64,000 nucleotides of DNA, from contig NZ_RQRS01000001.1 of assembly GCF_004335085.1 (NCBI RefSeq), forward strand, positions 1-64,000, read 5' to 3'. Below, piece after piece: positions 43,521 through 52,724 of the stretch (position 1 is its first letter; each line of letters begins with the position of its first letter). The translations under genes and the position numbers were made by a program. Under the pieces are notes generated by a model. It had not been told where the DNA came from. It searched no databases and saw only the letters and a program-made list of their open reading frames with translations. The stretch comes from Pedobacter nototheniae (GTDB lineage Bacteria; Bacteroidota; Bacteroidia; Sphingobacteriales; Sphingobacteriaceae).

Positions 43521-43623
43521 AATATTTTTTATAGTTGATATCTCTAAAGACATAATTAATTTTAAATAGAAAATCTCAAGTCATTTTTACATTAGCAAGC
43601 TTATATTCCGTATTTTTACCGAT

Positions 43624-44469
43624 ATGACAAAGCAGAGCACAAAACCCAATATTTTAGTTGTAAATGATGATGGAATAACCGCAACAGGTATAAAAAACCT
43701 GATGGAAGTTATGCAACAATTAGGGAATGTTGTTGTAGTTGCACCTGATAGCCCGCAGAGCGGAATGGGGCATGCAATAACCATTGGCAAGCCTATCCGT
43801 TTTGATAAGGTTGACCTTTACCCAGGTGTTGAAATGTATAAATGTAGCGGTACACCTGTAGATTGTGTTAAAATTGCTGTTAATAAAATTTTTAAAGGTA
43901 AAAAACCCGATTTATGTGTATCTGGAATAAACCACGGTTTAAACAATTCTATTAACGTAATTTATTCAGGCACCATGTCTGCTGCGGTAGAAGGTGCTAT
44001 TGAAAAAATTCCGTCCATTGGTTTTTCTTTAGATGATTTTGGTGCAGATGCAGATTTTAGTCATTGCAAAAAGTATATAAAAAATATTTGTGAACAAGTT
44101 TTGGAGCACGGTTTGCCAGAAGGTACGCTGCTAAATGTAAATTTCCCGAATGGAGCAGAAATTAAAGGCGTTAAAATCTGTAGACAAGCAAATGCAAAGT
44201 GGGCCGAGGAATTTGAAGAAAGAGTAGATCCTTACAAAAGACCCTATTATTGGTTAACTGGGGTTTTCCAAAACTTTGATAAAGGAGAAGATACCGATGT
44301 TTGGGCTTTAGAAAATAATTACGCATCTATTGTTCCTGTACAGTTTGATTTAACAGCACATCATGCTATTCAAATGTTAAATAGCTGGTCTTTTATTGAT
44401 GATAAAAAATCAAAAACAGGTGATGCGAAAAATACAGTTTCAGCACCTGATGGATTAAATTTAGGCTAG
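43624..44469 (+). CDS. surE: 5'/3'-nucleotidase SurE
   Basis: The 281-residue metal-dependent phosphatase removes phosphate from nucleoside monophosphates under stress and stationary conditions. The N-terminal metal site 'NDDG' is at residues 14-17, and 'SGINHGLNN' with 'YSGTMSAAVEGAI' completes the active site. A short C-terminal tail of about 20 residues is extra. It begins a plus-strand operon with a small membrane protein and lpxB. Confidence 0.95.
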   Translation: MTKQSTKPNILVVNDDGITATGIKNLMEVMQQLGNVVVVAPDSPQSGMGHAITIGKPIRFDKVDLYPGVEMYKCSGTPVDCVKIAVNKIFKGKKPDLCVSGINHGLNNSINVIYSGTMSAAVEGAIEKIPSIGFSLDDFGADADFSHCKKYIKNICEQVLEHGLPEGTLLNVNFPNGAEIKGVKICRQANAKWAEEFEERVDPYKRPYYWLTGVFQNFDKGEDTDVWALENNYASIVPVQFDLTAHHAIQMLNSWSFIDDKKSKTGDAKNTVSAPDGLNLG

Positions 44470-44479
44470 AACCCAACCA

Positions 44480-44752
44480 ATGAATGATCGTTTAAAAAAG
44501 CTGAATAACAATGTTTGGGTAGGTGTAGGTATTGGTTTATTAAGCCCAGCTATTTTTTGTTCAATAGCGTGGTATTTAATTCACCATGTGATTTACCTTG
44601 CCAAAGCAGATTTACTTTACATTGGCGGCATTGCTATAAACGCCTACACCATGCAATATTTTTTTAAGTACAATAAAGAAAACATTGGGAGAGGAATTTT
44701 GGCTGCAACTTTTCTATGTGCCTTTGCATTTTTCTTTTACAAAGTTTTTTAA
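44480..44752 (+). CDS. Small membrane protein between surE and lpxB
   Basis: The 90-residue protein has three likely hydrophobic segments ('VWVGVGIGLLSPAIFCSIAWYLI', 'LLYIGGIAINAYTMQYFF', 'GILAATFLCAFAFFFYKVF'). It begins 10 bases after surE and precedes lpxB by 46 bases. No named family is recognised, and its link to envelope synthesis is only by position. Confidence 0.68.
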   Translation: MNDRLKKLNNNVWVGVGIGLLSPAIFCSIAWYLIHHVIYLAKADLLYIGGIAINAYTMQYFFKYNKENIGRGILAATFLCAFAFFFYKVF

Positions 44753-44798
44753 AAAGCCTGCGTCACTGCAATGACGATATTGTTATAATATCTAAAAT

Positions 44799-45908
44799 AT
44801 GAAATATTACCTCGTAGCCGGAGAAGCATCAGGCGATTTACACGGAGCAAATTTAATTAAAGCCTTAAAAACAGAAGATGCAGATGCAGATTTCAGGTAT
44901 TTTGGTGGCGATAAAATGCAGGCAGAAGGTGGGGAGCTGGTAAAACACTATGCTGATATGGCTTTTATGGGCTTTACAGAGGTGGTATTGAATTTAAGAA
45001 CGATTTTTAAAAACATGAAATCGTGTAAAGCAGATATTTTAGAATGGCAACCTGATGTTTTGATTCTAATTGATTTTCCAGGCTTTAATTTAAAAATCGC
45101 AGAATTTGCAAAAGCCAATAATATTAAGGTTTGCTATTATATTTCACCAAAGGTTTGGGCATGGAACCAAAAACGGGTTTTAAAAATAAAACGTGTTGTA
45201 GACCATATGTTTTGCATTTTACCTTTCGAAGTAAATTTTTACAAAGAATGGGGAATGAAGGTTGATTACGTAGGCAATCCTTTACTTGATGCAGTGGATC
45301 ACTTTACGGCTAATGAAAGTTTTAGAGCGCAAAATAATTTAACTGATAAAAAGGTAATTGCGCTTTTACCCGGAAGCCGTAAACAAGAAATAGAAAGGTT
45401 GTTGCCCGTTATGCTGAGCATTACCGATCAATACCCAGATTATGTTTTTGCCGTAGCTGCAGCGCCCACTTTTAATGAGGCATATTATAAGCAGTTTACA
45501 GGTACTAAAAAGGTTACTTTATTGTTTAATGCCACTTATGATCTTTTGCAAATTGCCCATGCCGCAATTGTGGCATCAGGTACCGCAACTTTAGAAACAG
45601 CTTTATTTAAAGTGCCACAAGTTGTGGTATATAAAGGCGGAAAAATTTCCATTGCAATTGCCCGGATGCTAGTGAAAATTAAGTTCATTTCTCTCGTTAA
45701 TCTTATTGTAAATAAGAAGGTTGTAACCGAACTTATTCAGGAAGATTGTAACACTAAAAAGGTAGATGAAGAGCTTCGTTATATAGTGGATGGAGCAGGG
45801 AGAGAAACGATGTTGAATGACTATGATGAGCTATTAAATTTAATGGGAAAACCAGGTGCATCAGCAAAAACAGCGAAACTGATAATCAGTTATCTACGCC
45901 AAAAATAA
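44799..45908 (+). CDS. lpxB: Lipid-A-disaccharide synthase
   Basis: The 369-residue glycosyltransferase joins UDP-diacylglucosamine and lipid X to form the lipid A disaccharide. It starts 'YLVAGEASGDLHGANLIKAL', followed by 'YISPKVWAWNQKR', 'LPFEVNFYKEWGMKVDYVGNPLLD', 'LLPGSRKQEI' and 'ASGTATLETAL', the complete set of LpxB motifs. It is a peripheral inner-membrane enzyme. It lies third in the surE operon. Confidence 0.96.
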   Translation: MKYYLVAGEASGDLHGANLIKALKTEDADADFRYFGGDKMQAEGGELVKHYADMAFMGFTEVVLNLRTIFKNMKSCKADILEWQPDVLILIDFPGFNLKIAEFAKANNIKVCYYISPKVWAWNQKRVLKIKRVVDHMFCILPFEVNFYKEWGMKVDYVGNPLLDAVDHFTANESFRAQNNLTDKKVIALLPGSRKQEIERLLPVMLSITDQYPDYVFAVAAAPTFNEAYYKQFTGTKKVTLLFNATYDLLQIAHAAIVASGTATLETALFKVPQVVVYKGGKISIAIARMLVKIKFISLVNLIVNKKVVTELIQEDCNTKKVDEELRYIVDGAGRETMLNDYDELLNLMGKPGASAKTAKLIISYLRQK

Positions 45909-45978
45909 CAGTTTTTATAAGTCAACATTTCAAAGTTTTTTCATTTTGTTTAAAACAAAACCGCATTTAAAGCGTTAC

Positions 45979-45989
45979 TAAATCGTTTT
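45979..45989. promoter_or_regulatory. Possible LacI-type operator upstream of SusC pair 1
   Basis: TAAATCGTTTT, centred on CG, is identical to the core of the site at 52455-52465. Its flanks are not symmetric (TTAC left, GCGG right). It lies about 105 bases before the SusC start. It is a weaker candidate than the other sites of the locus. Confidence 0.4.
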
Positions 45990-46093
45990 GCGGAAAACTT
46001 ATCATCCTAATTAATTTTTAAAACGCCTCATTAATTAAGTATAATTTTTTGGCCGCATTGCGAACTAATTATTTCTAAACCTAATGAGTGCCA

Positions 46094-49000
46094 ATGAAAA
46101 ACTATTTACCAATGAGATTGGGATTGCTATGCTTTTTCCTGATTTCATCCATGAAATTATTCGCCAGTTCTATGGGCGAAAACTACAAAACAAACTTTTT
46201 ATATTTTCAACAAGACACCACTAAACGGCAAGATACAACTAAGAAAACACCCGTTGTAAATACCGTTGACACGATCAAAAAACCGGTAAATCCTTTGGGC
46301 ACCTCAAACCCAGGTTCGGTGGCAGCATCAACAACCGAGAAGCCTGCAGATTCAACTAGTCAAAAAACCATTACCGGAGTAGTTTTAGATGAAAAAAAGA
46401 TTGGTTTACCTGGCGTTGGAATTAAAATTCAGGGTAAAACGGGTGGAGCTGTAACGCAAGAAAACGGCAAGTTTACAATCAAGGTAAGTTCTGCTAGTGA
46501 TGTTTTACAATTTAGCTACATTGGTTATCAGCCAAAATCTATTCCAGCAGGATCAGGAAACACACCATTAGTGGTAAATATGGTTCCATCCGAATCTCAA
46601 AAGCTTGATGATGTAGTGGTAGTAGGTTACGGCACTTTAAAATCAAAAGAAGTTACTTCGGCAGTTGCCCACGTTGATACTGCCCAGTTTAGGCAAGGTG
46701 GGGCAAGGAGCGCATTGGATTTGGTGCAGGGCAAAGTAGCCGGTTTAAACATTACCCGAACAGGTTCAAATCCAAACTCTAGCCCAAGTGTACAATTGCG
46801 TGGCGTAGTATCAGTAACCGGAAGTGCCTCTCCACTTTATGTTATTGATGGTATTCCTGGAGGCAATCCCGATTTACTCCAACAAGATGATGTTTTATCT
46901 ATTGATGTACTAAAAGATGGTTCGGGAGCGGCAATTTATGGAACCAGTGCAAATGCGGGTGTAATTTTAATTACCACAAAAAAAGGTAAACCAGGCTTGC
47001 CTACAATTAATTATTCGGGTTACATTAGAAAAGAATTTATCCAGAATCGACTGGATTTTTTAACAGCAGATGAATTCAGATCCAAAATTGCTTCCGGACA
47101 AATAAATGCTGTGGATTACGGTGGGAATTACGATTTATACGATAAGCTGGTTAATCATGGAAATTTGTCTCAAAACCACAACGTTTCGCTTTCTGGCGGT
47201 ACAGATAAAACCAGTTACAGAGCAAGTTTAAACTATCGTGATTTACAAGGAATTGCTTTAGAAAATGGTAGGAAAGAGTATACCGCTAGAATAAATGTAA
47301 ACCAAAAAGCTTTTAACGATAAATTGAATTTGCAGTTAAACTTAGCCACTAATTTTAATAGAGCCAATTTACTCTCTAACGGAGGAACTATTCCTTTTTA
47401 CGATAATGAACTGAATGGAAGCGGTTGGGAAGAGGAATTAGCTAAAAACCCAACTAAACAAATTTATAATCAAGACGGCTCTTTTTATTTTGATAATCAG
47501 AGTACCAACCAATACGCAAAGTTATTTCAGCAAACCAATTATCGTAAACAACAAACCAGCTCAGCAGATATTAAAGCCGATATTGATATTGTTAAAGGTT
47601 TAAAAGGATCAGTTTTTGGGTCATTACAGCGTGATTTTTATATTGATGGAGGTTACGCCCTTATCGCAAGTGAAAATTCTGTTGAGAATAGCGATTATCC
47701 CAATGGCGGTTATGGCTTTAAAAACAATTTCCTCTCGCAAAGCTACGCCTTTGAGCCAACTTTGCAGTACAGTACAACTTTAGCAACCAAACATTCTATT
47801 ACCGCTTTGGCTGGTTATAGCTATCGTTATAACATGGAAGAAGGACAAAAAGCCAGTAATCGGGGGTTTTTAAATGATCAGTTTCATGAAGATAATTTGG
47901 GTGCTGGTCAGGCTTTAGCAGATGGAAAAGCAGCTATGGGAAGTTTTAAAAATGATAATACCTTAATTGCATTCTTTGGAAGGGTAAACTATACTTTCGA
48001 TGGCAAATATTTAGCTCAGTTTATTTTAAGAAGAGAAGGCTCCTCACGTTTTGGTGCAAATAATAAATGGGGAAATTTCCCTGCGGTTTCATTAGGTTGG
48101 AATGTTACGGAAGAAGGCTTTATGAAAAATGTTAAATGGGTAAACTATTTAAAATTAAGAGCCGGTTATGGCGTAACAGGTAATTCGGGTTTTAGCAACA
48201 ATGCCTCAAGAGTAACATTAAGCGGCGGCGGAAAATACATTTATCCTGACGGAACTTACCGTGAAACTTACGGCCCATCCAGAAACCCAAATCCGTTTTT
48301 AAAGTGGGAAACTAAGCGTGAAACCAATATTGGCGCAGATTTTACCTTGTTTAATAGCAAGTTAACCGGATCATTGGATTTGTTTAACAGAACAACAAAA
48401 GATCTTTTAGATGAATATATTACACCACAACCACCTTTTGTACAAACAAGAATTTATGCCAATGTAGGCACAATTTCATCTAAAGGGATTGAACTTGCCT
48501 TAAGTTATCAAGCTATTAAAACTACAGATTTTACATTTAGCATGGATTTTACAGGTAGTACCATTAAAAATAAATTAAACTCTTATTCAAACGATGTTTA
48601 CAAAGTGAAATATAAAACCTTTGGTCCAATTGGTGGAGCAGGAGATTTAGGTGATGCCATTATTACTTATGAAGGTGAAGATTTGGGCGTTTTTTATGGT
48701 AAACGATTCGCCGGTTTTGATGCAGATGGAAAATGGTTATTCTACAATAGAAACGGCGTAGCGGTAAGAAACGATCAGATTAATTATTCAAAAGATAAAA
48801 ATCTGTCGGATTTAGCACCAATTGGCAATGCAATTCCTAAATATTATGCCTCTTACACAGCTAATTTCACTTATAAGCAATTTGATCTTCGCATTTTCTT
48901 GAGAGGTAAATTTGATTACGATATTTTAAATACAACTGCACTTTCTTATGGGAATCCATTTATTAATGGTTCAAACTACTTAAGCGAAGCATTTACAAAA

Positions 49001-49285
49001 TATAGCGCCATTAAAGATACCTACATGTACTCTGATTATTATTTGGAAAATGGTACAAATGTTAAAATTGATGAGGTAACGGTAGGTTATAATTTTAAGT
49101 TAAAAAGCAAACTCATTCGTAATTTCAGGGTATATGCAACAGGGCAAAACTTAGCCACAATTACTGGTTACTCTGGTAACGATCCTGATTTTGTTCAAGA
49201 TACTGGCTTGGGCCCAGGTATCGATAGTCGTGGTGCTTATCCTAGCACAAGATCATTTCTTTTTGGCGTTAACATAGGCTTTTAA
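46094..49285 (+). CDS. SusC-type TonB-dependent transporter, pair 1
   Basis: The 1063-residue outer-membrane protein has a signal peptide, then an unusual low-complexity linker of about 60 residues rich in Thr, Lys and Pro ('QQDTTKRQDTTKKTPVVNTV'). A carboxypeptidase-like domain follows (about 95-165), then the plug 'DDVVVVGYGTLKSKEVTSAV' and the barrel ending 'FLFGVNIGF'. The GTG at 46088 is passed over in favour of the ATG at 46094. Partner SusD begins 11 bases downstream. The Pro/Lys-rich linker before the CarboxypepD domain is odd for SusC proteins. Confidence 0.92.
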   Translation: MKNYLPMRLGLLCFFLISSMKLFASSMGENYKTNFLYFQQDTTKRQDTTKKTPVVNTVDTIKKPVNPLGTSNPGSVAASTTEKPADSTSQKTITGVVLDEKKIGLPGVGIKIQGKTGGAVTQENGKFTIKVSSASDVLQFSYIGYQPKSIPAGSGNTPLVVNMVPSESQKLDDVVVVGYGTLKSKEVTSAVAHVDTAQFRQGGARSALDLVQGKVAGLNITRTGSNPNSSPSVQLRGVVSVTGSASPLYVIDGIPGGNPDLLQQDDVLSIDVLKDGSGAAIYGTSANAGVILITTKKGKPGLPTINYSGYIRKEFIQNRLDFLTADEFRSKIASGQINAVDYGGNYDLYDKLVNHGNLSQNHNVSLSGGTDKTSYRASLNYRDLQGIALENGRKEYTARINVNQKAFNDKLNLQLNLATNFNRANLLSNGGTIPFYDNELNGSGWEEELAKNPTKQIYNQDGSFYFDNQSTNQYAKLFQQTNYRKQQTSSADIKADIDIVKGLKGSVFGSLQRDFYIDGGYALIASENSVENSDYPNGGYGFKNNFLSQSYAFEPTLQYSTTLATKHSITALAGYSYRYNMEEGQKASNRGFLNDQFHEDNLGAGQALADGKAAMGSFKNDNTLIAFFGRVNYTFDGKYLAQFILRREGSSRFGANNKWGNFPAVSLGWNVTEEGFMKNVKWVNYLKLRAGYGVTGNSGFSNNASRVTLSGGGKYIYPDGTYRETYGPSRNPNPFLKWETKRETNIGADFTLFNSKLTGSLDLFNRTTKDLLDEYITPQPPFVQTRIYANVGTISSKGIELALSYQAIKTTDFTFSMDFTGSTIKNKLNSYSNDVYKVKYKTFGPIGGAGDLGDAIITYEGEDLGVFYGKRFAGFDADGKWLFYNRNGVAVRNDQINYSKDKNLSDLAPIGNAIPKYYASYTANFTYKQFDLRIFLRGKFDYDILNTTALSYGNPFINGSNYLSEAFTKYSAIKDTYMYSDYYLENGTNVKIDEVTVGYNFKLKSKLIRNFRVYATGQNLATITGYSGNDPDFVQDTGLGPGIDSRGAYPSTRSFLFGVNIGF

Positions 49286-49296
49286 TTTATACAACA

Positions 49297-50952
49297 ATGA
49301 AAAACAAATCAATAATATATACCGCACTGATTTTATTTACTGGCTTAGGAAGCGCCTGTACTAATTTAGATGAAAAGGCTTACGATAGCATTCCGGCAGA
49401 TCAGTTTTACAACAATAAAAATGAAGTTTTATCTGCAGTTTTAAGGCCTTACACCCATGCAAACGCTTGGGTTACACCTTCGGGGCAAGATGGGTGGTGG
49501 CGCCTGGCAGAGCTTTCTGCAGATCAACTGGCTTGGCCAACCAAAGGCCCCCACGGAGAAGATGGGGGTAAGTGGAAAAGGTTACATTATCACTCCTGGA
49601 CAGTTGATGAAGCTGGAATTAATAATGCATGGTCTTTAATGTATGGTGGCGTTGGTTATTGTAACGATCCAATTTTTAATATAGAATCTAGAGATATTTC
49701 TAAAATGGGAATTACTCAGGCAGAAAAAAACGCTTACCTATCCGAATTGAAATTATTAAGAGCTTTTCATTATTTAAAACTGATGGATTTATTTGGTAAT
49801 ATCCCAATTTCAACATCAATTGTTGATCCATCCAACCCTGTTTTGCCAAATACATCCTCCAGAAAAGATGTATTTGCTTTCGTAGAAAAGGAGATTAAAG
49901 ATAATTTGGCTAATGTTCCAAAATTATCAAGAGCACAATTAGGGCGTATGAGCCAGGCTAGTGCATACGCTATGCTGGTAGAATTGTATTTAAATGCTGA
50001 AGTATGGACTGGAACGCCACGCTGGGATGACTGTATTGCTGCGGCAGATCAATTGATTAATGGTCAGGCAGGCGGTCAAAATGGAAATATGCAATTAGAT
50101 CCAAACATTAGCGATCAGTTTAAAAATACCAACGACTTATCCAAAGAAGTAATTTTCTCTATTGCTTATGATTTTACCAGAGCAAAATTTGAACCATCAT
50201 GGACAGGTGAATTTTATCATTTTTCTCAAAAGGAAATTTACGGCGGTGGCAGAAACGGAAATGATGGGGTAGTTTTAGTTCCTGGCGTATACGTAAATTA
50301 CGAAACAGATGATCTACGTAAAACGAATTGGCTTTTAGCTGGTCCTCAACTTTCTTTTTCTGATGGCGTTACACCAGTAAAAGGTACGGTAGAATATGCC
50401 GGTAAACCATTAGAATTTGTTGATAATATCCAAAGGAATATAAAAAATTCTACATTATCTAATATGAGCGAAGGGGAAGAAAATAGCGGCATCCGCTTTA
50501 ATAAGTATAAGCTAGGAAACTCATTACCCGGAATCGTTAATGGTGTAAAAGTAGAGCCTGATCCAAACTATAATAATACTGATTGGAATGTTTATCGCCT
50601 AACGTGGATCTATTTTGCCAAAGCCGAAGCTTTAATGCGTAAAAATGGTGGCGTTGCTACCATAGAAGCTGTTGATTTAATTAATGCTTGCAAATCCAGA
50701 GCCTACACCGCCGCAATTTGGCCCTCAAAAGCCTATACCACCGCAACTTTAAATTTAAATGAATTGCTGGAAGAAAGAGGAAGGGAATTTATATTTGAAG
50801 GTTTTAGAAGGAATGACTTAATTCGTTTTGGCAAATTTAATACGGCAAAATGGTGGGATCATACACCATCTGCTGCAACCAAAACGTTATATCCAATCCC
50901 TCAGCAGCAACGAGATTTAAATACTAAACTTACCCAAAATCCTGGTTATTAG
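49297..50952 (+). CDS. SusD-type nutrient-binding lipoprotein, pair 1
   Basis: The 551-residue lipoprotein has a lipobox 'GSAC' near residue 21 and the SusD region 'LKLLRAFHYLKLMDLFGNIPI' (about 148-170). It ends 'LTQNPGY'. It should sit on the outer-membrane surface and cap the SusC barrel encoded directly upstream. It is longer than the average SusD (usually about 450 to 550) and has Trp-rich motifs, 'WWRLAELSADQLAWP', in the binding-side region, which may hold a ring-type ligand. A long stem-loop follows its stop codon. Confidence 0.92.
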   Translation: MKNKSIIYTALILFTGLGSACTNLDEKAYDSIPADQFYNNKNEVLSAVLRPYTHANAWVTPSGQDGWWRLAELSADQLAWPTKGPHGEDGGKWKRLHYHSWTVDEAGINNAWSLMYGGVGYCNDPIFNIESRDISKMGITQAEKNAYLSELKLLRAFHYLKLMDLFGNIPISTSIVDPSNPVLPNTSSRKDVFAFVEKEIKDNLANVPKLSRAQLGRMSQASAYAMLVELYLNAEVWTGTPRWDDCIAAADQLINGQAGGQNGNMQLDPNISDQFKNTNDLSKEVIFSIAYDFTRAKFEPSWTGEFYHFSQKEIYGGGRNGNDGVVLVPGVYVNYETDDLRKTNWLLAGPQLSFSDGVTPVKGTVEYAGKPLEFVDNIQRNIKNSTLSNMSEGEENSGIRFNKYKLGNSLPGIVNGVKVEPDPNYNNTDWNVYRLTWIYFAKAEALMRKNGGVATIEAVDLINACKSRAYTAAIWPSKAYTTATLNLNELLEERGREFIFEGFRRNDLIRFGKFNTAKWWDHTPSAATKTLYPIPQQQRDLNTKLTQNPGY

Positions 50953-50960
50953 TTTTAGTT

Positions 50961-51040
50961 AAGACCGTATCGAAAATTAATTTGTCAAAAATTAAACTAA
51001 AAAAGTTTAGAGCAAATTAATATTATGATGCGGTCTTTTT
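50961..51040 (+). terminator. Long-stem 3' element after SusD pair 1
   Basis: An outer stem, AAGACCGTATC against GATGCGGTCTT (10 of 11 positions pair, counting one wobble), continues to ATTAATTTG/CAAATTAAT inside, then a loop with a further short AAACT/AGTTT stem. A TTTTT tail follows. The right arm ATTATGATGCGGTCTTTTTC resembles the element after SusD pair 2. Confidence 0.7.
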
Positions 51041-51202
51041 CATTTATATCACTTAATACGTTCTAAAAATGCTTAAAATTTGTTAAATAGGGTTTTAATG
51101 GGACTAGATTTTCTAAAAAATAGCTGATTATCTACTATATTAGCCAAAATCGAATTCTATAATATATATTCGTAAAACTGACCTTCAAAATAATTATTCA
51201 TA

Positions 51203-52207
51203 ATGAAAAGCCTCTCTATAAAAGATATAGCTTTAAAAGCAAACGTATCCATTACTACGGTTTCCTTTATTATTAATGGAAAAGCTAAAGAAAAATCAAT
51301 CAGCGAGGCGGTAATTAAGAAAGTTGAAAAAATTATTAATGAAAGTGGTTACAAACCCAACCAAATAGCCCGAAGCTTAAGAACAGGCAATTCTAATATT
51401 ATTGGATTGATTGTAGAGGATATTTCCAATTCATTTTTCTCTAAGATAGCCCGTTTAATTGAAGATAAAGCTTATAAAAAAGGTTATAAAATTATCTATT
51501 CAAGTACCGAAAATAATGTAGAAAAAGCTAAGGAGCTTATTAATATGTTTAAATCGAGGAAAGTTGATGCTTATATCATTTCTCCGGTTGTGGGCATTGA
51601 AGAAGATATAAAGCTGCTTTTAAATGATAATAAGCCCGTAATATTATTTGATAGGAATTTGCCAGATATTGATACCAATTATGTGGGCGCAAACCATTTT
51701 ACAGCCACATATCAATCAATAGAGAGTTTCGCCAAAACAGGTAAAAAAAATATTGCACTGGTTACTACAGATGTTGGCGTACAGCAAATTATGGAGCGTT
51801 TTGATGGTTATAAACAAGCATTAACCGATTATAAAATTCCATATAATGAAAAATTGGTTTTAAAAGTACCCTTTGGTCAGGCAGAAGAAGAAACCATAAA
51901 TAAAATAAAAGATCTTTTTAAAAATAATGATATTGATGCAGTTTTGTTTGCTACTAACTACTTAGCAATAAGCGGTTTAAAAGCGCTTAAACAGATTAAG
52001 AAAACAGTAGGGAAAGATTTATCAGTAATTGCATATGATGACCATGAAGCGTTTGAATTGCATACACCATTAATTTCTGCAGTGCAACAACCGCTTGAAG
52101 AAATTGCCGAAGCAGTAATAAAATTAATTTTAAATCAACTTTCTTCAAAAACAAAACTGGCCAATCAGCAAGTTATTATTCCTGCCAAATTAATTTCAAG
52201 GAATTAA
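51203..52207 (+). CDS. LacI-family transcriptional regulator
   Basis: The 334-residue protein has the LacI helix-turn-helix (residues 4-55: 'SIKDIALKANVSITTVSFIINGKAKEKSISEAVIKKVEKIINESGYKPNQIARSLRTG'). A periplasmic-binding-like sensor domain follows ('IIGLIVEDISNSFFSKIARLIEDKAYKKGY', 'LFDRNLPD', 'VIAYDDHEAFELHTPLISAVQQP'). It sits between two SusC/SusD units, in the same direction. Candidate operators (TAAAACGATTTA or TAAAACGTTTTA cores) lie upstream of pair 2 and of the DUF4965 gene, so it probably controls them in response to the imported sugar. A weak candidate site at 51053-51066 could mean autoregulation. Confidence 0.95.
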   Translation: MKSLSIKDIALKANVSITTVSFIINGKAKEKSISEAVIKKVEKIINESGYKPNQIARSLRTGNSNIIGLIVEDISNSFFSKIARLIEDKAYKKGYKIIYSSTENNVEKAKELINMFKSRKVDAYIISPVVGIEEDIKLLLNDNKPVILFDRNLPDIDTNYVGANHFTATYQSIESFAKTGKKNIALVTTDVGVQQIMERFDGYKQALTDYKIPYNEKLVLKVPFGQAEEETINKIKDLFKNNDIDAVLFATNYLAISGLKALKQIKKTVGKDLSVIAYDDHEAFELHTPLISAVQQPLEEIAEAVIKLILNQLSSKTKLANQQVIIPAKLISRN

Positions 52208-52265
52208 TTATTGTCATTTTGTAGGATTAAAGCCTAATACAATACATTTTTATCGTATTTTACAG

Positions 52266-52297
52266 AAGGAGATACCTAATGAAGTATCTCCTTTTTT
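52266..52297 (+). terminator. Terminator of the LacI-family regulator gene
   Basis: AAGGAGATAC pairs with GTATCTCCTT (10 bp) around an 8-base loop, followed by TTTT. It isolates the regulator from the downstream uptake operon. Confidence 0.88.
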
Positions 52298-52390
52298 ATG
52301 TTTCATAAATCAATATTCCTTTTTTAAAAATTGTTTTACGTCTGCTTAAAACTACTTAATTACAAGTATTTTGTTTCGATGCAGTAGTAT

Positions 52391-52406
52391 GTAACATATA
52401 TGTTGC
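52391..52406. promoter_or_regulatory. Palindrome of the GTAAC-N6-GTTRC type, copy 1
   Basis: The sequence GTAACATATATGTTGC contains the perfect 12-bp palindrome AACATATATGTT. It is matched by GTAACCGATATGTTAC at 57697-57712. Each copy lies about 60 bases before a LacI-type site. It may bind a second regulator or be part of the promoter. Confidence 0.5.
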
Positions 52407-52450
52407 TTTGTATTCGATTGATAATGATTGGAAAATAGTTATTATTGAAT

Positions 52451-52468
52451 TGATAAATCGTTTTATCA
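52451..52468. promoter_or_regulatory. LacI-type operator, distal site of SusC/SusD pair 2
   Basis: TGATAAATCGTTTTATCA has 7-base arms pairing around a central CG with one mismatch pair. Its reverse complement agrees with the sites at 57875 and 58419 at 16 of 18 positions. It lies 257 bases before the SusC start. The odd length of symmetry (central CG) is typical of LacI-family operators. Confidence 0.7.
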
Positions 52469-52666
52469 AACTAAACCAAATGTATTTATGAGCTCAGGAC
52501 TAATACTTCCGTATTATGCAATTTCTGTATGCATAATTTATTTAGTTACATGGAAAATCTACATGATAAAATGTAGTTCCAAATTACATTCAGTTATCTC
52601 CTTTTAAACATTTAATTCTGATTAGCGACAAAAAAACTTGTATTCGCAAATTTTACAAATAATTAG

Positions 52667-52678
52667 TAAAACGTTTTA
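52667..52678. promoter_or_regulatory. LacI-type operator, proximal site of SusC/SusD pair 2
   Basis: TAAAACGTTTTA is a perfect 12-bp palindrome, preceded by TAG as in the site at 57755. It lies 46 bases before the SusC start. Its centre is 213 bp from the distal site. Confidence 0.7.
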
Positions 52679-52724
52679 ACCAGTAAAGAAAACTAAATTT
52701 TAATTAACCATTAACTAAAACTAA

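Larger units (their letters stand above)
52208..52724. other. Regulatory intergenic region before SusC/SusD pair 2
   Basis: No gene is seen in these 517 bases. In order it holds a terminator after lacI (52266-52297), a palindrome GTAACATATATGTTGC (52391-52406), a LacI-type site (52451-52468), two hairpins (52513-52537 and 52559-52576), and a second LacI-type site (52667-52678). The layout partly repeats before the DUF4965 gene. The transcription start is unknown. Confidence 0.7.

Noticed and set aside
46088-46093. GTG start at 46088 for the SusC pair 1 gene
   Set aside because: The ATG 6 bases further gives a normal signal peptide start (MKNYLPMRLG); the GTG adds only two residues.
51053-51066. 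TTAATACGTTCTAA as an operator for autoregulation of the LacI-family gene
   Set aside because: Only 5 of 7 base pairs of the palindrome match and it departs from the other sites; it is mentioned only as a weak possibility.
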